Counted from the stretch's first letter, positions 24,601 through 39,600 are shown. The stretch is 64,000 nt of DNA from Manis javanica (GCF_040802235.1 NC_133157.1:36670501-36734500); one strand, 5' to 3'. Program-made: numbers and translations. The notes: generated by a model from the sequence alone, not told the origin.

Positions 24601-27600
24601 AGTAATAGTTGTAGTAGTGCTTACACATTGAAGAGATGTGCAAAAGCATGGGAAAGCCAGAAGGAAACAACGCTTGGAGAAAATGCCTAGACAGCATTTT
24701 CTGAACTCTATTAGAATAGCGTGGTAACAGAACATGGTTTGTGGACATTTCAAATCACATCCTTTTGTCGCTTTCTTACTCTGACATTTGCATATATCCA
24801 CCATGATTTGGGCCAGACTTACCGCCCGTGGTTTATAATATAAAAAGGGTATCATGTGTAAGTCAGATGTGTTCTAAACTACACTCCCATAGACTTTGGG
24901 GCATTAAACCACTATTTCCCACCAACACACAAATGCCTCACTGTTTTAAGCACTAACGGGGTTATTTTAACCATAGGGTTGAGCTGCTTGGTTTTGGGCA
25001 TATTTCTATGGAAGCATATTTCTCTGCTGAATGAAGTGGCTTATTATTATGGAAGTACTTGGGACTGCTCTCATGTTTGAAGTGATATCTAACAAGAAAA
25101 TTCATTATAGAATCAGTGTCCATGGTTTTTATTATTAGGGGCCTGGTTACATAGGCATCATTTGCCTAGTACACGTCACTATTCCAGATTCCCAGAGGGA
25201 AAGCAAGTATTCAACATTAACCACATTGTACAAGCACTCGAGGCTCGGAGAATAACTTTTATCCGAGTGTTGGCATCCTTTGTCTAGAATATACCAAAAT
25301 TCCATGTTCCCACACTTGAGTCAAGAGCTGATCTTGCAAAAGCCATAATTTCTGATGGTACCTATAGGCCAGCTGTGTTAACTGTGTTAACACATGTGAT
25401 AAGGGTGACGAGATTTGAGCATGCTCTTCCGAGATTCTTGATAAAGCCTGTCTTCTTTGTACATACCTCTAATACCAGGTCCAAGAATATATTGCATTGA
25501 AGATGGAAATCTGAAGTCGTCACGGACTGGCAAACTTTCAACTAGGTTTGCCACCCATTTTTATAAATAAAATTTTATTGGAACATAACCACAATCTTTT
25601 ATTTATGTTCATCTGTGAAGGCAGAGTTGAGTAGCTGCTAACAGATGGCTTTAAAAGCCTGAAACATTTACTGAGTTCTTTGAAAGATAAAGATTGCCAA
25701 CCTCTGTTCTATATGATAGAGGTAGCATTTCAAATCAGTGGTGAAAAGGTGGTTTATTGTTACTGGATATCTGGCTGGAAAATGAAGCTGGATCCCTAAC
25801 TCTCCCACGTTGCACTAACATGCCAAATGGGTCAAATATTTAAACATAAATAGTGAATTTAGTATACTAGAAAACATAGGAAGATTGTGATATGCTTTGT
25901 GTGAGGTGAACTTTCTTAGATATGACACAAAACACTAATCAAAAGGGAGAAGAAAATATGAAAAGATATTTGAAAATCATACCGTAGACAGAGGGCTAAC
26001 TTCCTTAATATAAAAAGAGCAACTAAAACTCAAGGAGACCAACAATTAAGTAAAAATATGGTCAGAGAGGTATGCTCAGAGTTTATTGGCAATGAATACT
26101 TAAATATATGAAACAATGCTTAACTTTCATTTTAATAGGTACCTTATATGCAATTTTCTACCATTCAAACTAGGAAGAATAGAAGTTTGGTATTACAGTA
26201 TGTGAAAAAGCATGTGTTCTAACTAGGGATAGGAATTTTGAAGTGTTTGACACAAGTTAAAATACAGTTACTCTTTCGATCAGTAAATGTTCTAGTAATT
26301 GATCCTGCAGGTATATTTGCATTTGAGCAAAATGTCTCACAGAAACACAATGCTACATTGATAGAGTTTTCATAGCAAGAGTCCATTAGCATAGTACTGG
26401 CTTTAAAATTTGGTACTTGTGTGTACTGGATTACTATGTAATCACAAAAGTGAAGTAGCTCTTCACACATTAATGTGGAACAGTCTCTGAAAACTGTATG
26501 GTTTGTGGTAAAGCAAGACGTGTGTGTGGGGGGGTATGTATGTATATTGAAACAGTATTTTTGAAAATATTCATGAAACTGGGTATAGTATCTGCCTCTA
26601 GAGTGAACTTGGGAATGGGTGGGTAGAAGGGTGATTTGTATCAATCATATGCGTATTTGTACCTTTTGGATTTTCTAGTGTCACATTTGTTATTTACTAA
26701 AAAATTAAATAATTTTCAAAAGTTTGGTACAAAATCCATATGGCAAAAAATAAAATTCTCTGTTAACTAAAGGCCAGATGTATATGGCAGCTCTGTGTTC
26801 TTCTTAACCACTTCCTGTGCTTTAGCGTAAACTGTTCTCTCTGTATAAGAAATTAGCTACAAACCCATTCAGGCATCCTTTTCCATTTATCATACACCAG
26901 TTATTATACATTATACATACAGACATAGAACGTTTAAGTGGTTCAGCTAGCAGATGGTTGTGAGAAACTACCGACTACAGTCCTCCACCATCAGCGATGG
27001 TGGGAGAGCGAGCTCAAAGCCTGAGTGCTTAAGTAATTGATGCTTACTTTTTTTTACTCTCCCACTCTTGCACATTCCATAGACTTCAAATCTCAGCCTG
27101 AACCATCCCCAGTTCTTAGCCAGCTGAGCCAGCGGCAGCAGCACCAGACGCAGGCAGTCACCGTTCCTCCTCCTGGGTTGGAGTCCTTTCCTTCCCATGT
27201 AAAACTCAGAGAGTCAGCACCCAGAGACAGCACCTCCACTGTGAACAAACTTTTGCAGCTTCCCAGCATGACTGTCGAAAACATTGCTGTGTCTGCCCAC
27301 CAAGCACAGCCTAAACACATCAAGCTTCCTAAGCGGCGGATCCCTCCAGCTTCTAAGGTAGGTGCCCACTGGGCAGTCATAGTCCGGAAAGTGGATATAT
27401 TTTAACATTTAGCTGAAGTGCTGGGTTAGTAAGTCTCAGAAACTGTGATGTGGTATTTTTGAAGCACATAGCTTACTGCTTTGAGGAATCAGCCATTTCT
27501 GAGTGACTGGTGTAATATTTAGAGCTAATAGGTTTGTGGTGGAGATTTTGTTAATCAAAATGACAGGATCTACTCAGAAAATCTGTTCTTGTATATATAA

Positions 27601-30600
27601 TAGAGGTTGAGTGCTGATTTGATCAGATAATGCTTTCTTCAGAGGCCCACTGTCCCCCTTCAGTCATCTACCACCACAGCCCCCTTACCCTCTTTGCTCT
27701 TAAGAAGCAATGGGTGACACCATTCTCCCGTTACTTTTTAAAATTTTTCTTTGCTCCGTTCCCTTCTCTCTCTCTCAAAAAAATCCTATTCCTCTCTTTC
27801 CCTTTGGCTTCTCATTGTTCTTAAGGCCTGACAATAGTGCCCTGAGAACCTAGTGCTCCTTTGGTTCTGTTACAGGCCTTTGGGTCTTGGAATCCCTTGG
27901 CCTCTGTTTCTGACCTTACAGCTTTGCTTTTTCAGATCCCAGCTTCTGCAGTGGAAATGCCTGGTTCAGCAGATGTCACAGGGTTAAATGTTCAATTTGG
28001 CGCCTTGGAATTTGGATCGGAACCTTCTCTCTCTGAATTTGGACCAGCTACAAGCAGTGAAAACAGTAACCAGATTCCCGTCAACTTGTATTCGAAGTCT
28101 TTAAGGTACTCAACTTCCCACCTCTCTTGGTTATCACTGAATTAAGTCCTCTGTTTGCAAAGTAAAACAAAATAGAGTGTACCAAATAACCTGATAGAGA
28201 TGGAGATGCTGTATCCTGTGGTAAGGGTTTGGGTAGCCATTCACATTATCTAATTCTAGAACTTTTCTTCCAACACTCAAAAGAAACCCTATGCCTGTTG
28301 TCAGGCACTCCCAATGTCCCTCTGTTCATCCCCTGGCAACCAATAATCTATCTGTGGATTTGCCTTTTTCGGACATTTTATACAACTAGAGTCATGCAAT
28401 ATGTAGTAGCCTTTTGTGTCTGGCTTCTTTCACTTTGTATAGTGTTTTCAAGGTTTATTGATGTTGTAGCATGTATGCAGTTATTTTCAGAATAATATTT
28501 CACTTCAGATTTTCCACATTTTGTTTACACATTCATTAATTGATGGACATTTGGGCTATTCCCATTTTTTGGCTACTGGGAATCATGCTGCTGTGAACAT
28601 TCATTTATAAATTTTGTGTGCTTACAGTTCTGGATATATAGTTGACCCTCAGACAACATGGGTTTGAACTGTGTGGATCCATTTACATTCAGAGTTTTTT
28701 TTCAGTAAATATGTTGGAAAAATTTTTGGACATTTGCAAGAATTTGAAACATTTTCTTTAGTTTACTTTCTTGTATGAACACAGTATATAATACATATAA
28801 CATACAAAATATGTGTTAATTGATCGTTATCCATAAGTCTTCCAGTCAGAGTAGGCTATTAGTAATTAGTGGGAATGAGAAGTTATCTGTGGGTTTTTGA
28901 CTGCTCAGGGTTTATGTACTATTCAAGCCCTAACCCCTGTGTTGTTCAAGTGCCAGCTTAATACCTAGGCGTTAACAGTCATATTAACTCTTACAGTTAC
29001 TCATTTGAAGAACCATCCAACAGTGGCTATTGCATTTTAAATCTGCTTATACTCTATGAAGGATGTAGTTTCTGCACATCTTTGCCAATGCTTATTTTCC
29101 TTCAATGGACTATTTCTTAAGTATAGAGTCCCAGATTCTAGATTCTATTTTGTTAGTTAAATTTCTCCATTTGCTTGAGCTGAAACATGATATTTGCTTG
29201 GGTTGTCTTTCTAAAGATGGTCTCAACATCTGGTTTCCTTAAAGATTCTTAAGAATTCTTAAAGATGTGTCCTGCCTGTCAATTAAATTAGGTGGGTCAC
29301 ATTTGGGGAAGGGGGTTGTTTTGAATCTTTATTTGCCTCATTAGTACATTTAAAGAATGCAGTAGTGTACATTTGTAGTTACAGGCGTATTTATTTAATT
29401 TAGAATATGACAAAGTGATGAAATAGTTCTCTCTGAAGCCATGTAAAGTGACAAATTTATGCTTGGTGCCTTTTATTCTTTGTAGTGATTCTTTGAAAAC
29501 CTCTCTACCAATAACTAGTGCAGTGCAGAACTCCACCTATACAGTGTCAGCTGTCACCTCCTCCAGTCTGACCGAATCATCACTGAGCTCCACCAGTCCA
29601 GTGACTACGTCTTCCTATGACCAGAGTTCTCTGCACCGCAGGATTGCCTACCAAAGCTCTGTGAGTCCGTCTGAGTCAGCTCCAGGAACTGTCATGGTAA
29701 GGGGTCTTCCAGGTTTCTTGTATCAGATACTATCTAGGGCGCAGTGTATAGTTTGGGAAATAAAGCTTTTTGGTGAAATTTTCTTTCAGACATTGTCTAG
29801 CCTTTTCAGTGGAATCCTTGTAGGTCGTTGAATTTGCCAGCAGTGGGCATCTTGTTTGAAACCCACATTTCAAGTAACTGTGCAGAGGAGGAGCACATGG
29901 GTAGACCCAGAAGCTTAGTATTAAGACTATGTAAGGATACGTCCCAGACTGTTCACAGGAGTACAGATGGGGTAGGAGGACTGTAGTCTTCTCTATAATA
30001 TTTTAGTTTCCTGTAAGGCAAAGCTGTTCAAGCATTATTAGTGAGAGAAACTTCAAAGAGCAGGTGAGAACATGACAATAATAAAAACAGTTGAATTGAG
30101 TTTTCCAGCAGAAATTTGGGTACATTTTCTTAACTTTCCTTCTAAGATTATCAGGAGATACTTGTTGGTACATTTAAACTGAAGATGTTTTTTTCCCCCC
30201 TCCCTTCCTTTTGTATATTTTATGATAGATGTTTACCGCAGCTGTCTAGTGATTCTAGGCTGCCTACTTGACACTAAAAGGTTAACTAAGGGATGTCATT
30301 GTAGATCAATGATAACAAAAGAAAAAAGAAAAAGGTTAACTAAGGACTCTGGCTTGTGGTGGGTGGTTTCTTGAAGATGGACATTGATCTGGGACAGCAC
30401 GGGCAGGCTGTCTGGGTGGGAGTGCGGACACCTTGGGGAACTCCCTTCGGGCCTTTATTGTTGAACTTGGTATGTTTTGTGGCTAAAGTACAGGACCATG
30501 CACATACCAGAGTATTTCCAGTATTGCAGAATGTTCTGTTTGACAGTTCTGGTCTATAGCTTCTAAAATAGAAATCAGATTATGTACTATTCAAGCTTAA

Positions 30601-33600
30601 ATCCCTGCCATTTTCATCACTTCTCAACTACAGCTAGCTGTACCTCTTGTTTGGCTTCCCATATTACAGCTCACATCATTCTTTTGCCAGGTTTCTGGTC
30701 TCTCCTGACCATTTGATACTTTCTACTTTTGTTCCCACCATTCTTCTGCCTAGCATTTCTCCACCTCAAATAATGTGGCCTCCTGCATTGTGTCAGTGTG
30801 ACCACTGTTTCATTTAAAAAATCATTTTCAAGTGGAATGAAATAATCTTAAGGCCTGATGGCTGCCTTTTCCTGTTTTCCCTTTCTTTTTGTCTGGTGCA
30901 TTTTTTAGACTTATTTGTATGTCTGGGTTTGTGCTGTTTAGGATGCACATGTTCAATGTCAGGTGTTTATGTTTTGTGAGTAGTGAACCCTAGTTTAAAG
31001 GGAGACAAAAGAGGAGGGCTTTGATTGCTCCCCACCCACCTTTATATATTGGTAAAGTATATTATGTTTCCCTTTATTTGATTTTAATCTTCTTGAAACT
31101 CATTTTTTTATAGCAGTTCTGTTTTATTGTCTACATTTCTTGTCAATAACTCAAATTGTTTTAAGAATGAAATGTGTTGTAAATAACACATTTTATGAAC
31201 AGAAATTATACTGGATTTGGGTTAAGTTAGAGGCAACAACTCTATAAGGTGTATCTTTTTCTATAGGAGTTTTGATATTTTTAAGAAGGAAATTTGTTAG
31301 CTTCCTTCTTCCATCTAGGGAAAGTATCTTACTTAGCCCTGTAGGCTCCACTGTCATTTACTCTATCCCGTGTCCCCCACTCAGCTTGCGGAAGCTGAGT
31401 TGTCCTTGTGAGAATGCCGCCTCCTCTGTACCAGTGAAATGCCTTATGGTTAACTCAAACCAGTTGTTTTCACATTCTGCTTTTTTCTGGTACTACCACC
31501 CTGTCATAACCCACTCTTAACTCACACAGTTCAGAAAAGCCACATTTCAAAGTAACATCTCTTTTTCTTAGAACCATTTTTTGGAGTAACATAAAATATA
31601 ATTCCTTGTATGTTTGAGAAAACATGTTTCTCTGGATAAATGTTACAATTTGGAAATATTTTCTTTCTTGCATGAGTGGTACTCAAGAGATAAAACATGT
31701 ACGAGCCAGAAATGCTTGTGATAAATGCAGGATAATGAGAATTCCTAAATTCGTTGTGTTGCTTAATAATTTTTAGGGCTGTTTATCATTTCTTCCTGTG
31801 ATTTCGGTCTTAGGTTGTTTCTTTACTACTTCCTTAAGTACCTAGTCTGGTTCTCAGAATGTCATGTCCTTGATATTTATTAAGGATTTGTTGTATTTCA
31901 TCTCTCTTTTATTAAGAAACAAAATAAAACAAGCCACTGTTTCTTGATCGATATATGTCGTATGTTTGTGGCTAAATCCCAGTAGAAAGTCTTCTGGGTT
32001 ATTGTTTGATTTTGTGGGTTTGCTTACGTCTTTTCTCTTCCTTATAGAATGGACATGGTGACGGTCAAAGTCAGCAGACAATAGACAGTAAGTATATAGG
32101 CTAACTGTTCTTGTTATGGCTGGTAGAAGCCAAAGAAAAAGAGAATAGCTAACGTGATGGGGAAAACAATATGCCAATGACTAATTCTGCAAAAGTAGAC
32201 CTTTTACATTTTCTCTGGACAGCTACTTTCTGATCCATTGTTGGTGTAGTTTTTTTTGGCAGGGTTTAGAAGTTCAGCTAGAGATGCCTGTGTGAGTAGG
32301 TTGTCGCTGGTGTTATTATTAGAAATGTCATAGTTATAGCAAAAGGAGGTGACAAGTCTTGTATTATTCTTCCTCAGACTACAACCCCAGTGTATAGTAT
32401 GAATTTAAAAGGTGCTTTGCTCAGAGGCACAGGTTCCAAGATGGTCAAGGGGCTGTCACTCAAGTAAGGTAAAGGACTTTTGAAGCAAAAATTGGTGTGC
32501 TAGTTTAGGAAAGACATGCTCATTGCCCTCAGGATCTGATGACTGTTGCAAGGAAGAGAGGTTAAATGAGCTCATTGTAAACACTTGGGAGAAAATAAGG
32601 GGACCCTTTTCCTAATTCTGATATGTTCATTGGTCACTGGAGATAGTTCAGGTGAATGTTGTTTCTTCCTTTTGTTCTTGGCTAGGAGATGTGGGATTGT
32701 TTATGGTGATTTTTTCCCATTACTCAGTAAGGCAAATGTATATCCACTATTGGGTATGAAAGCCAGAAAGATTCTTTCAATTTTGGATTTTTTGGAGTAG
32801 GGATGTGGGATGAAGGCATGGAACGACACAAGTGATCCACCTGGAGCTGCTTTGGCATTGCTGGGCTGCCAGAGCTGCTTGGAGAACGTTGGTAGCTCTG
32901 AGAACCTTAAGTGTCAGAGAAGTTACTCATTCTTTTGTCCAAGCATGGGATCAAGAACATGTAGAGGTGTCCTGGATTATTTGGAGATTTTTAAATGACA
33001 TAATGAGATGAGAAATGTCTGGAATGTAGTGTGCATTTTAGGTAGATTTTCTCTCCCTTCTCTATACATTGGCTTGCTCTCTTGCTCACACTTGATCTTT
33101 TAGAAACTTTCTAGTGCAATTCAAGACTCAGGAGGTAACTTTTGGGGTCTTGTTTTGAGTCAGGGACATCTGTGGTGGCTGCATCAGGTTTCTCCGTAAG
33201 AACAGGTGGCATATTTGGACTAGATTGTCAGTAAAACACAAGCCTCAGGAATGTAAAGACTAAGAATTGATGACCCTGATTGCTTCCAGTGTTTGTTTTC
33301 ATTGTCCTTCTTTTTAAGAGACTAGAGTGTTTTCCATTGAATTCCCAGGGAGTCCTGCAGGAGGGTAAAAGTTGCTGCTTTTTCCTAACTGGAAAAGACA
33401 ATGATGCTTTCTGTACAAGCACATGTCTGAGTTGTATGTGTGGATGGCAGTAAGACCGAGTCTTTTTGCAGCTGGAATTGATAAGCTTGCTTATGTTGTT
33501 CTTTTCAAATACATGTTAAGGAAATGCTCACTGTGCATTTCATAGTAGGTGTTGGACACAGCTTTTTTTAAAAATCTTTCTGCAGATTTTAGGCATGTGT

Positions 33601-36600
33601 AACTCTCCATAGTGTATGCACATTGGCTGCCAACCCCTATCTGCCCTACATAGGCTGTGAGCGTTCACAGGTTCCCCTGATTTGGTAGAAGGGGAGACCT
33701 AATGTTTGGACAGTCTCACTCACCAGACTTTCACTGACCCTTGTGTGCCTTTTGAGGAAAATTTGCATCACATTATACTCATATGAACAGTCATACCTAG
33801 TGCTTCACAGATAACTAACTGTGTTTTCTCCACATGGAAGAGTTTTGGCAGCACTGTGTGGAGCAAGTCTGTCGGCACAATTTTTTTTAGAGCATTTGCT
33901 CACTTTGTGTCTCTGTGTCACATTTTCATGATTCTCAGTATTTCAAACTTTCTCATTTATTACGGTGATCTGTGATTTATATTTACAATTCACTGAAAGC
34001 TCAGATGATGGCTAGCATTTTCGAACAATCAAGTATTTTTAAAATACTGTTTGTAGATTTTTTTTTAGACATAATGATGTTTTATACTTAATAGACTACA
34101 GTACAGTGTAAGACATGGCTTTCACATGCACTATATGTGGGAAGCCAAAAAATTCATTTATCTCACTTCATTGTGGTGGTCTGGAAACAGACCCACAATA
34201 TCTCTGAGCCTGTATCACTCAGAGCCTCTTGCTCTTTCTGGGTGCAGCTCAAGGTCAGGTCACTCTACTTGGGAGAAATATGCCTTCATCATAGGACACT
34301 TTATGATAAAGAAGATTTCCTAATCTTTGCCTGATTCTCATGTGTCTGATCATCTTGTGCCCTTTTGATAGTCATACCTGACCGAGGAGGGACTATCTGG
34401 CGACATGCTTGGGCATTTTCCCTGGGGAATGTAACTTTATATATATATATATATATAGTCTCAGCCAAGCCTAACATGTCACAAGACATTGAACATATTT
34501 CAGATACTCATAGTTGGTTCTGGAGCTAAACAGATTTGTTTCTTACAGCTACTTCATCCGTTCCAGCTCCAAAGGCAGCAGACTCTCCCTCCGCCCTCCC
34601 GTCTGTGGGCTCCCTGCCCAGCACCACCTCCTGCATGACGCTTCTGCCCTCTGCATCCCAGCACACTGCCACTTTGCCCTCCTTGTCCCAGCCTGGTGAC
34701 CTGTCCAACAGCCCCCTCTCTCAGCTTAGCAGGTATGGGGGAAGTATGGGCCCAGAATGAGAGGCACACTGGAGTGAAGTCCTGCAACCTGTAAAGGCTT
34801 TTCCCATGAATAAAACCCATTTGCTGCCACCAGCACAACATCCTGGACTCAGCAGAAATGCTCTGGCATAGGTTTTAACTGGGCGGGGTCTCAGAGGCAC
34901 CGTACATGAAAACCTCATCTGCTCGTAATGGCTGTGGTCCAGAGCACTGGGCCCCCAGTAACGGACCCGGATCAGAGAGTCGCTGCTACTCTTCTTCAGC
35001 CCTCGGGGTCCCCCTGAGCCAGCCTCGCCTTCCAGCTGTGGGCCCAGGTGACTGCTGCGGAGTGGGAACGACACTGGCATTCTGAGCAGGTCTTCGACTT
35101 GCTTCGGTCATGGCTTCAGAACTGAAGTTACTAGAACAGTGTGTAGGAGAATGGGTTTTATTTGGTGAGGACCCTACATCTTTCTAGTGGAGTTTGCTTC
35201 TTCCCTTCTTTAGCCAGGAACAAAAATATTTGATTAGAATTCTGGATTTGATGGGAAGTGAAGCTCTGGCTCTGGCATGTGGGGTTGAACATAGGAACTT
35301 TCTTCCCTCACACATAGATTTAATGGGGTCTCCAAGGGTAGCAGTTTCTTAGTGCTATCCTGTTCTTTTTACATTAAGAGCAGACGGTTATAGTTGACAT
35401 ACGCTGGTTTTGGAGGTTTCCCAGGCTAGGATGTCCCAAATCCTCGTAGTGAGCGACCCTTTAGATCATTGCTAACCGTCGGATCTCCTAGAGGGGGTTG
35501 CAAGGTGATAAGGAACAATGGGTGTTGAAGGGATGGGGCAAGCTTACATCTAGTCCACCTAGACATGTGGGCTCCTTTCCCATGGAGTGACTGGCTGGCA
35601 TGGACACACAGTGCTGTTTTGTCTTCTAGTTCGCTCCCCACCCATCAAAGTGGTCTCTCCTCTGCGCACCCAGCACCCTCCAGCACATCACACACAGTAA
35701 GTGTCTCTGGGCTTCCTCACCCACCTCCCTGCTCAGCCAGCTTGGAGCTTAATCGTGTGCAGCTGGGGCTTAGTTTGCGCATTTGAAGTATCTGAGAGTA
35801 TTTCAAATTGCATGACTGTAACGTCTCAATCTTCTAAATATGGCTTGAGCTGTTGATTTCCTAGGCCCCTTGCTGGGGGGTGGGGATCTTGCTGAACTGA
35901 CACCTCTGTGGAGGCATGGCTTCTTTAGACCTGATCTGCGATCTGCAGGGCTGTCAGGTGGTGAATTTCTTCCAGGAATTTGCTGAGCTCCCTCTTCGTT
36001 ACAGGACACCTTTCTACGTTAGCAGAGGATATTTTATTTTCTGGGGCTTGTTTGTTGAGGTATTTCCAAGGTTTTTAGAGAAGAGTAGGCTTATTGCTAA
36101 CTTGAGCTTGGGCTCCACTAAATAAAAGTCAAGTTGAATCAAGAGCATTGTTCCTAGATAACCTTCTGTTTGTGAAGGCCATGGAAGAGAGAATGCTGGG
36201 AGGGAGAAGGGAGAGCTTCTGTGAGGAGTATGTTGTTTTCCGCATGCTCATGCATACGTCTCGCTCTGAGACTGACAGCCCCGGTTCTTAGCTCAGTCAT
36301 TGTAACTGCATTCCAGTCCATTGGTGGCTCTGGGGACGTTTCTAGTTGTGGCAGGAGGTATTGTGTTCCCCCTTTCCTCAGGCCATCCCAGGCCATCTTC
36401 TCCAGCTCAGAGGCAGAGCCTCTGGGGAGGCTGACATTGAAACAAGGAAGTCTGGCAGGGGTGGAAGCGCAATCAGGGTACCAGCTGGCAAGTGTCCTCA
36501 TGTGCCAAAGAGTACCATAACAGTAATTGAAGTGTGGCTTTTAGAGGCATGAAGTTGGGAGCATCGTTTCAGTGGGTTGAAGAATGACAGGTGGTGAAAA

Positions 36601-39600
36601 TGGCGAGGAGGCAGGCTAGTGGGGTGGAGGGGGCGCTTCACTCAAAGCTCTAGGAGGCTCTCGTATAAGCTTCGGTGGGAAGAAAGGTGCCTGGAAGGAA
36701 CAGAATGTCCCTTTTCTGGGAGATAGGCTTCTGGAGAGATGGACCGATGGGTCCCCTAGCAGAGAGGAAAGTTTGGGGTTCACATGTATGGGAGCCAGGA
36801 AGTTGGGGAAATTGGTTTCCTCTGAAGAAGAGATCAAGTCATCTGCAGAATAAGGAGATGGAAAAGGGTCAGGTCAGTTCTGTGCTTCCATTTGCACAGA
36901 ACTAATTTGGCTTTGAAACTAGTTTTCCAAGTGTAATCTTACGCATAATTATTTGTCATAAGATACACAGACCACCATCCGTGGAAGAGCACAGTGGTGT
37001 CTGTGTTCTCCGTTTGGCCAGGGAGAACCACGAGCCGTCCCAGGTGGGGACACCGGCTCACTGGCCAGCTGTTCCTGACAAGGGCACATTGGAACCCAGC
37101 GCCCCTGCTTGCATGGGTTAGCAGCACTCTGGGTCTTGGCAGGAAACTCCAAATCATACAGTCCAGAGAACGCAGCTAGAATCGCCTAGTCCAGCGGGTC
37201 CTGTGCCCTGTGTGTATGATAGAATCGCCACATTGCTGATGTAGTTAAAAGGTTCAACAATGAAATATACAAAAAGATAAATGCTAAGGTTTTTCTGTTT
37301 CATCTGTTTGATTCTGTTTTCTTGATCCTCTAAAGTTTTTTTAAACTCATAAAATAGAAAATACATACACAGTCATTTTTCCTCTGGCCTCCCCCTTCCC
37401 CACCTACCTTAAAATTTTTTTTCCTGTTATAAAAGGGAGTATTCATACATAGTGTCTTTTAATGTTTCCCCCCACTTATCAGTGTATCTTTGAAATGTTT
37501 CTATCTTGAAACATAGAATTCTTTTGTTCTTTTTTCCTGGCTTCATTACATTACAGTCAGTCCTCCACCACTGGAACTCCAGAGCCATTTCCAGTCTGGG
37601 TACTGTAAACAGCATCATACTCAGTGACCTCCTGTGTGTGCCCATGGGTGCAGCTGTGTCTAGAGGGTGTATCCTGGACGTAGAATCGCTAGCCATTTGT
37701 CATTTTATATAAATTGCCAAATTGCTCTGCATGGTGATTTTAACCTATTTACCTCCCGCTGGCAGTGAATGAAATGTCCTATCTTCCACTGCCTCCTGAA
37801 ATCATGTTAATTGAATATTTGTATTTTTCCAGTGTGTTAATAGAAAAATGACCTGTCAGTGTAGTGTTTAATTGAATGAGGTTGAACATCTTTTTTATAT
37901 ATTGGAAAGCCATTGTATTTCTTTTTGGCAAGCTATTTATATTGCTTGTTTATTTTGCTGTCAGGTCCTTGGTGTCTATTTCTATGCACCTGTATTTGAG
38001 AGACTTAGGAAAATACCCTTTGTGATGTGCAGATATCTTTCCTAGCTTTGTTGTTTTATTTTTGATTTTCACATAGATAATCAGTAATCTTCTTTTCCTA
38101 TTCTGTCATGGTTCAGCCTTCCCACTCCAAGGTTATGAAGGAAATCTCAGTGCTGTTTCCTGCCCTTGTGTCCCTGTGTACGGGCTGATGCGGCTGTGCA
38201 TTTCTGGGCCCATCCTGAAGAGCTGACTGCATAGCCCCACTGGATAGACTGAGTGAACCATCTTGAGGACAGAGGCCAGTTACACCAGCCCCTTGTCACC
38301 CTCACAGATTTGGGAGGTGAGGGAAGAGACAGAGTCAGCCGGAGGTAGGAGAGGCTTGCTGGATGACTAAGTTCTTCCAGCAAGTCAGGAACCAGGACTG
38401 CAAGCTGCTCTTTGGTGGATTCTGCTACTCTCCAGACAAGCGAATGAATTTTTTTGTCCCGTGTTTAATAGGGTTGAAAGGTTCTGTGAGCAGCAGCACC
38501 TTGGTGCAGTGATCAGAGTTGTTGCCTGTTAAGTGGTAGGTGGTTTTGGGTGGTCAGCCTGGCTCTGGGTCAAGGACTATGGTGCCAGTGTGACCATTAC
38601 CCTGCCCGGGGGCTTGCCTCACTCAGATCCACCCATCTAGGCGGAAGGAGCAGGAGGCCCCGGGAGACCATGATTTAAGCTGTCTTCACCTTGCTGGCCT
38701 GATTCTGGAAAGTCAGGGCCCATGACCAGGGCTCAGATGGGTGGGACAGCTTGTGGGGCTGGACCGCGGAGGCTGTCTGCGCTGCACGGCAGGCAGGACA
38801 TATGGCAGCCCCCTTTCTGCCGGGGCCTTCCGTTCCTCAGTTCCACCATGTGTTTCCAGGCTTCTTTGTTATGCACACATTCTGTTTTGAAGGCTGGTCT
38901 GTCTGCCTCCCTCTTCAGGCCTTGCTTTGCCCAACCTGATGTATCTCTTCCACCCACCCCCTGGGCCCGGCCCGGCCCTCCTTCTGGTGGTTCTCCCCAC
39001 CATTGTCTGGGCCTGGTGGATCTTGTTGAGCAGACATCTGTAGGCCTTGGAAAGGTTCTGGAGCAGAGTGTCTCTTGGCCAGCTGTGACTTCAAATCCTA
39101 GTAACTAAGAAGCCCAGAAAGCTCTGACTTGGGCTGGGCTAGGCTGATCAGGCTCCACAGTCAGCCCTTCTGAGCCTGCTTGCTCTCTGTGAGGCAGGCA
39201 CCTGCCTCAGCTCAGATGGTCTGAGCTCATTAGTTAGGTTTCTGTGCCTTTTTTAGTCACCAAAGCATGAGCAACTGTAAGGATTTGGGGGAAGGTTTTG
39301 GTCATAAAGCTGCATTTTGGTGGTCTTGATACTGAGCTGATGAGTTGGGTCCTGCTGGCCTTCAGTGTGAGGGGCTGACATTAGGCCCAGAACCCCTCAC
39401 AGCAGTCCTGAGCCACAGGCCCTGGTGCCAGGCCAGGGAGATTTGTACTCATGCTTTTGCCCCACGTCCATGTGTCGTGGCTTTTTTGTTTTGCCAGCAT
39501 GCCAGTGTGGAGGGCACCACTTCCCTCCAGTCCTCAGCTCCCTTCTCAGCAGCAGCAGCTTCTGCCTCGAGTGCCACGTCCTCAGGGCTCAGCCTGCCAA

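Noticed and set aside
26219..26644. A 141-codon minus-strand frame, Cys/His-rich
   Set aside because: It lies on the antisense of an old L1/HAL1 remnant in a UBAP2 intron, with no recognisable domain or neighbouring splice structure.
34526..35080. Overlapping minus-strand open frames opposite a UBAP2 exon
   Set aside because: They are GC-driven shadows of the exon at 34549-34732 and its flanks, with no start context or domain.
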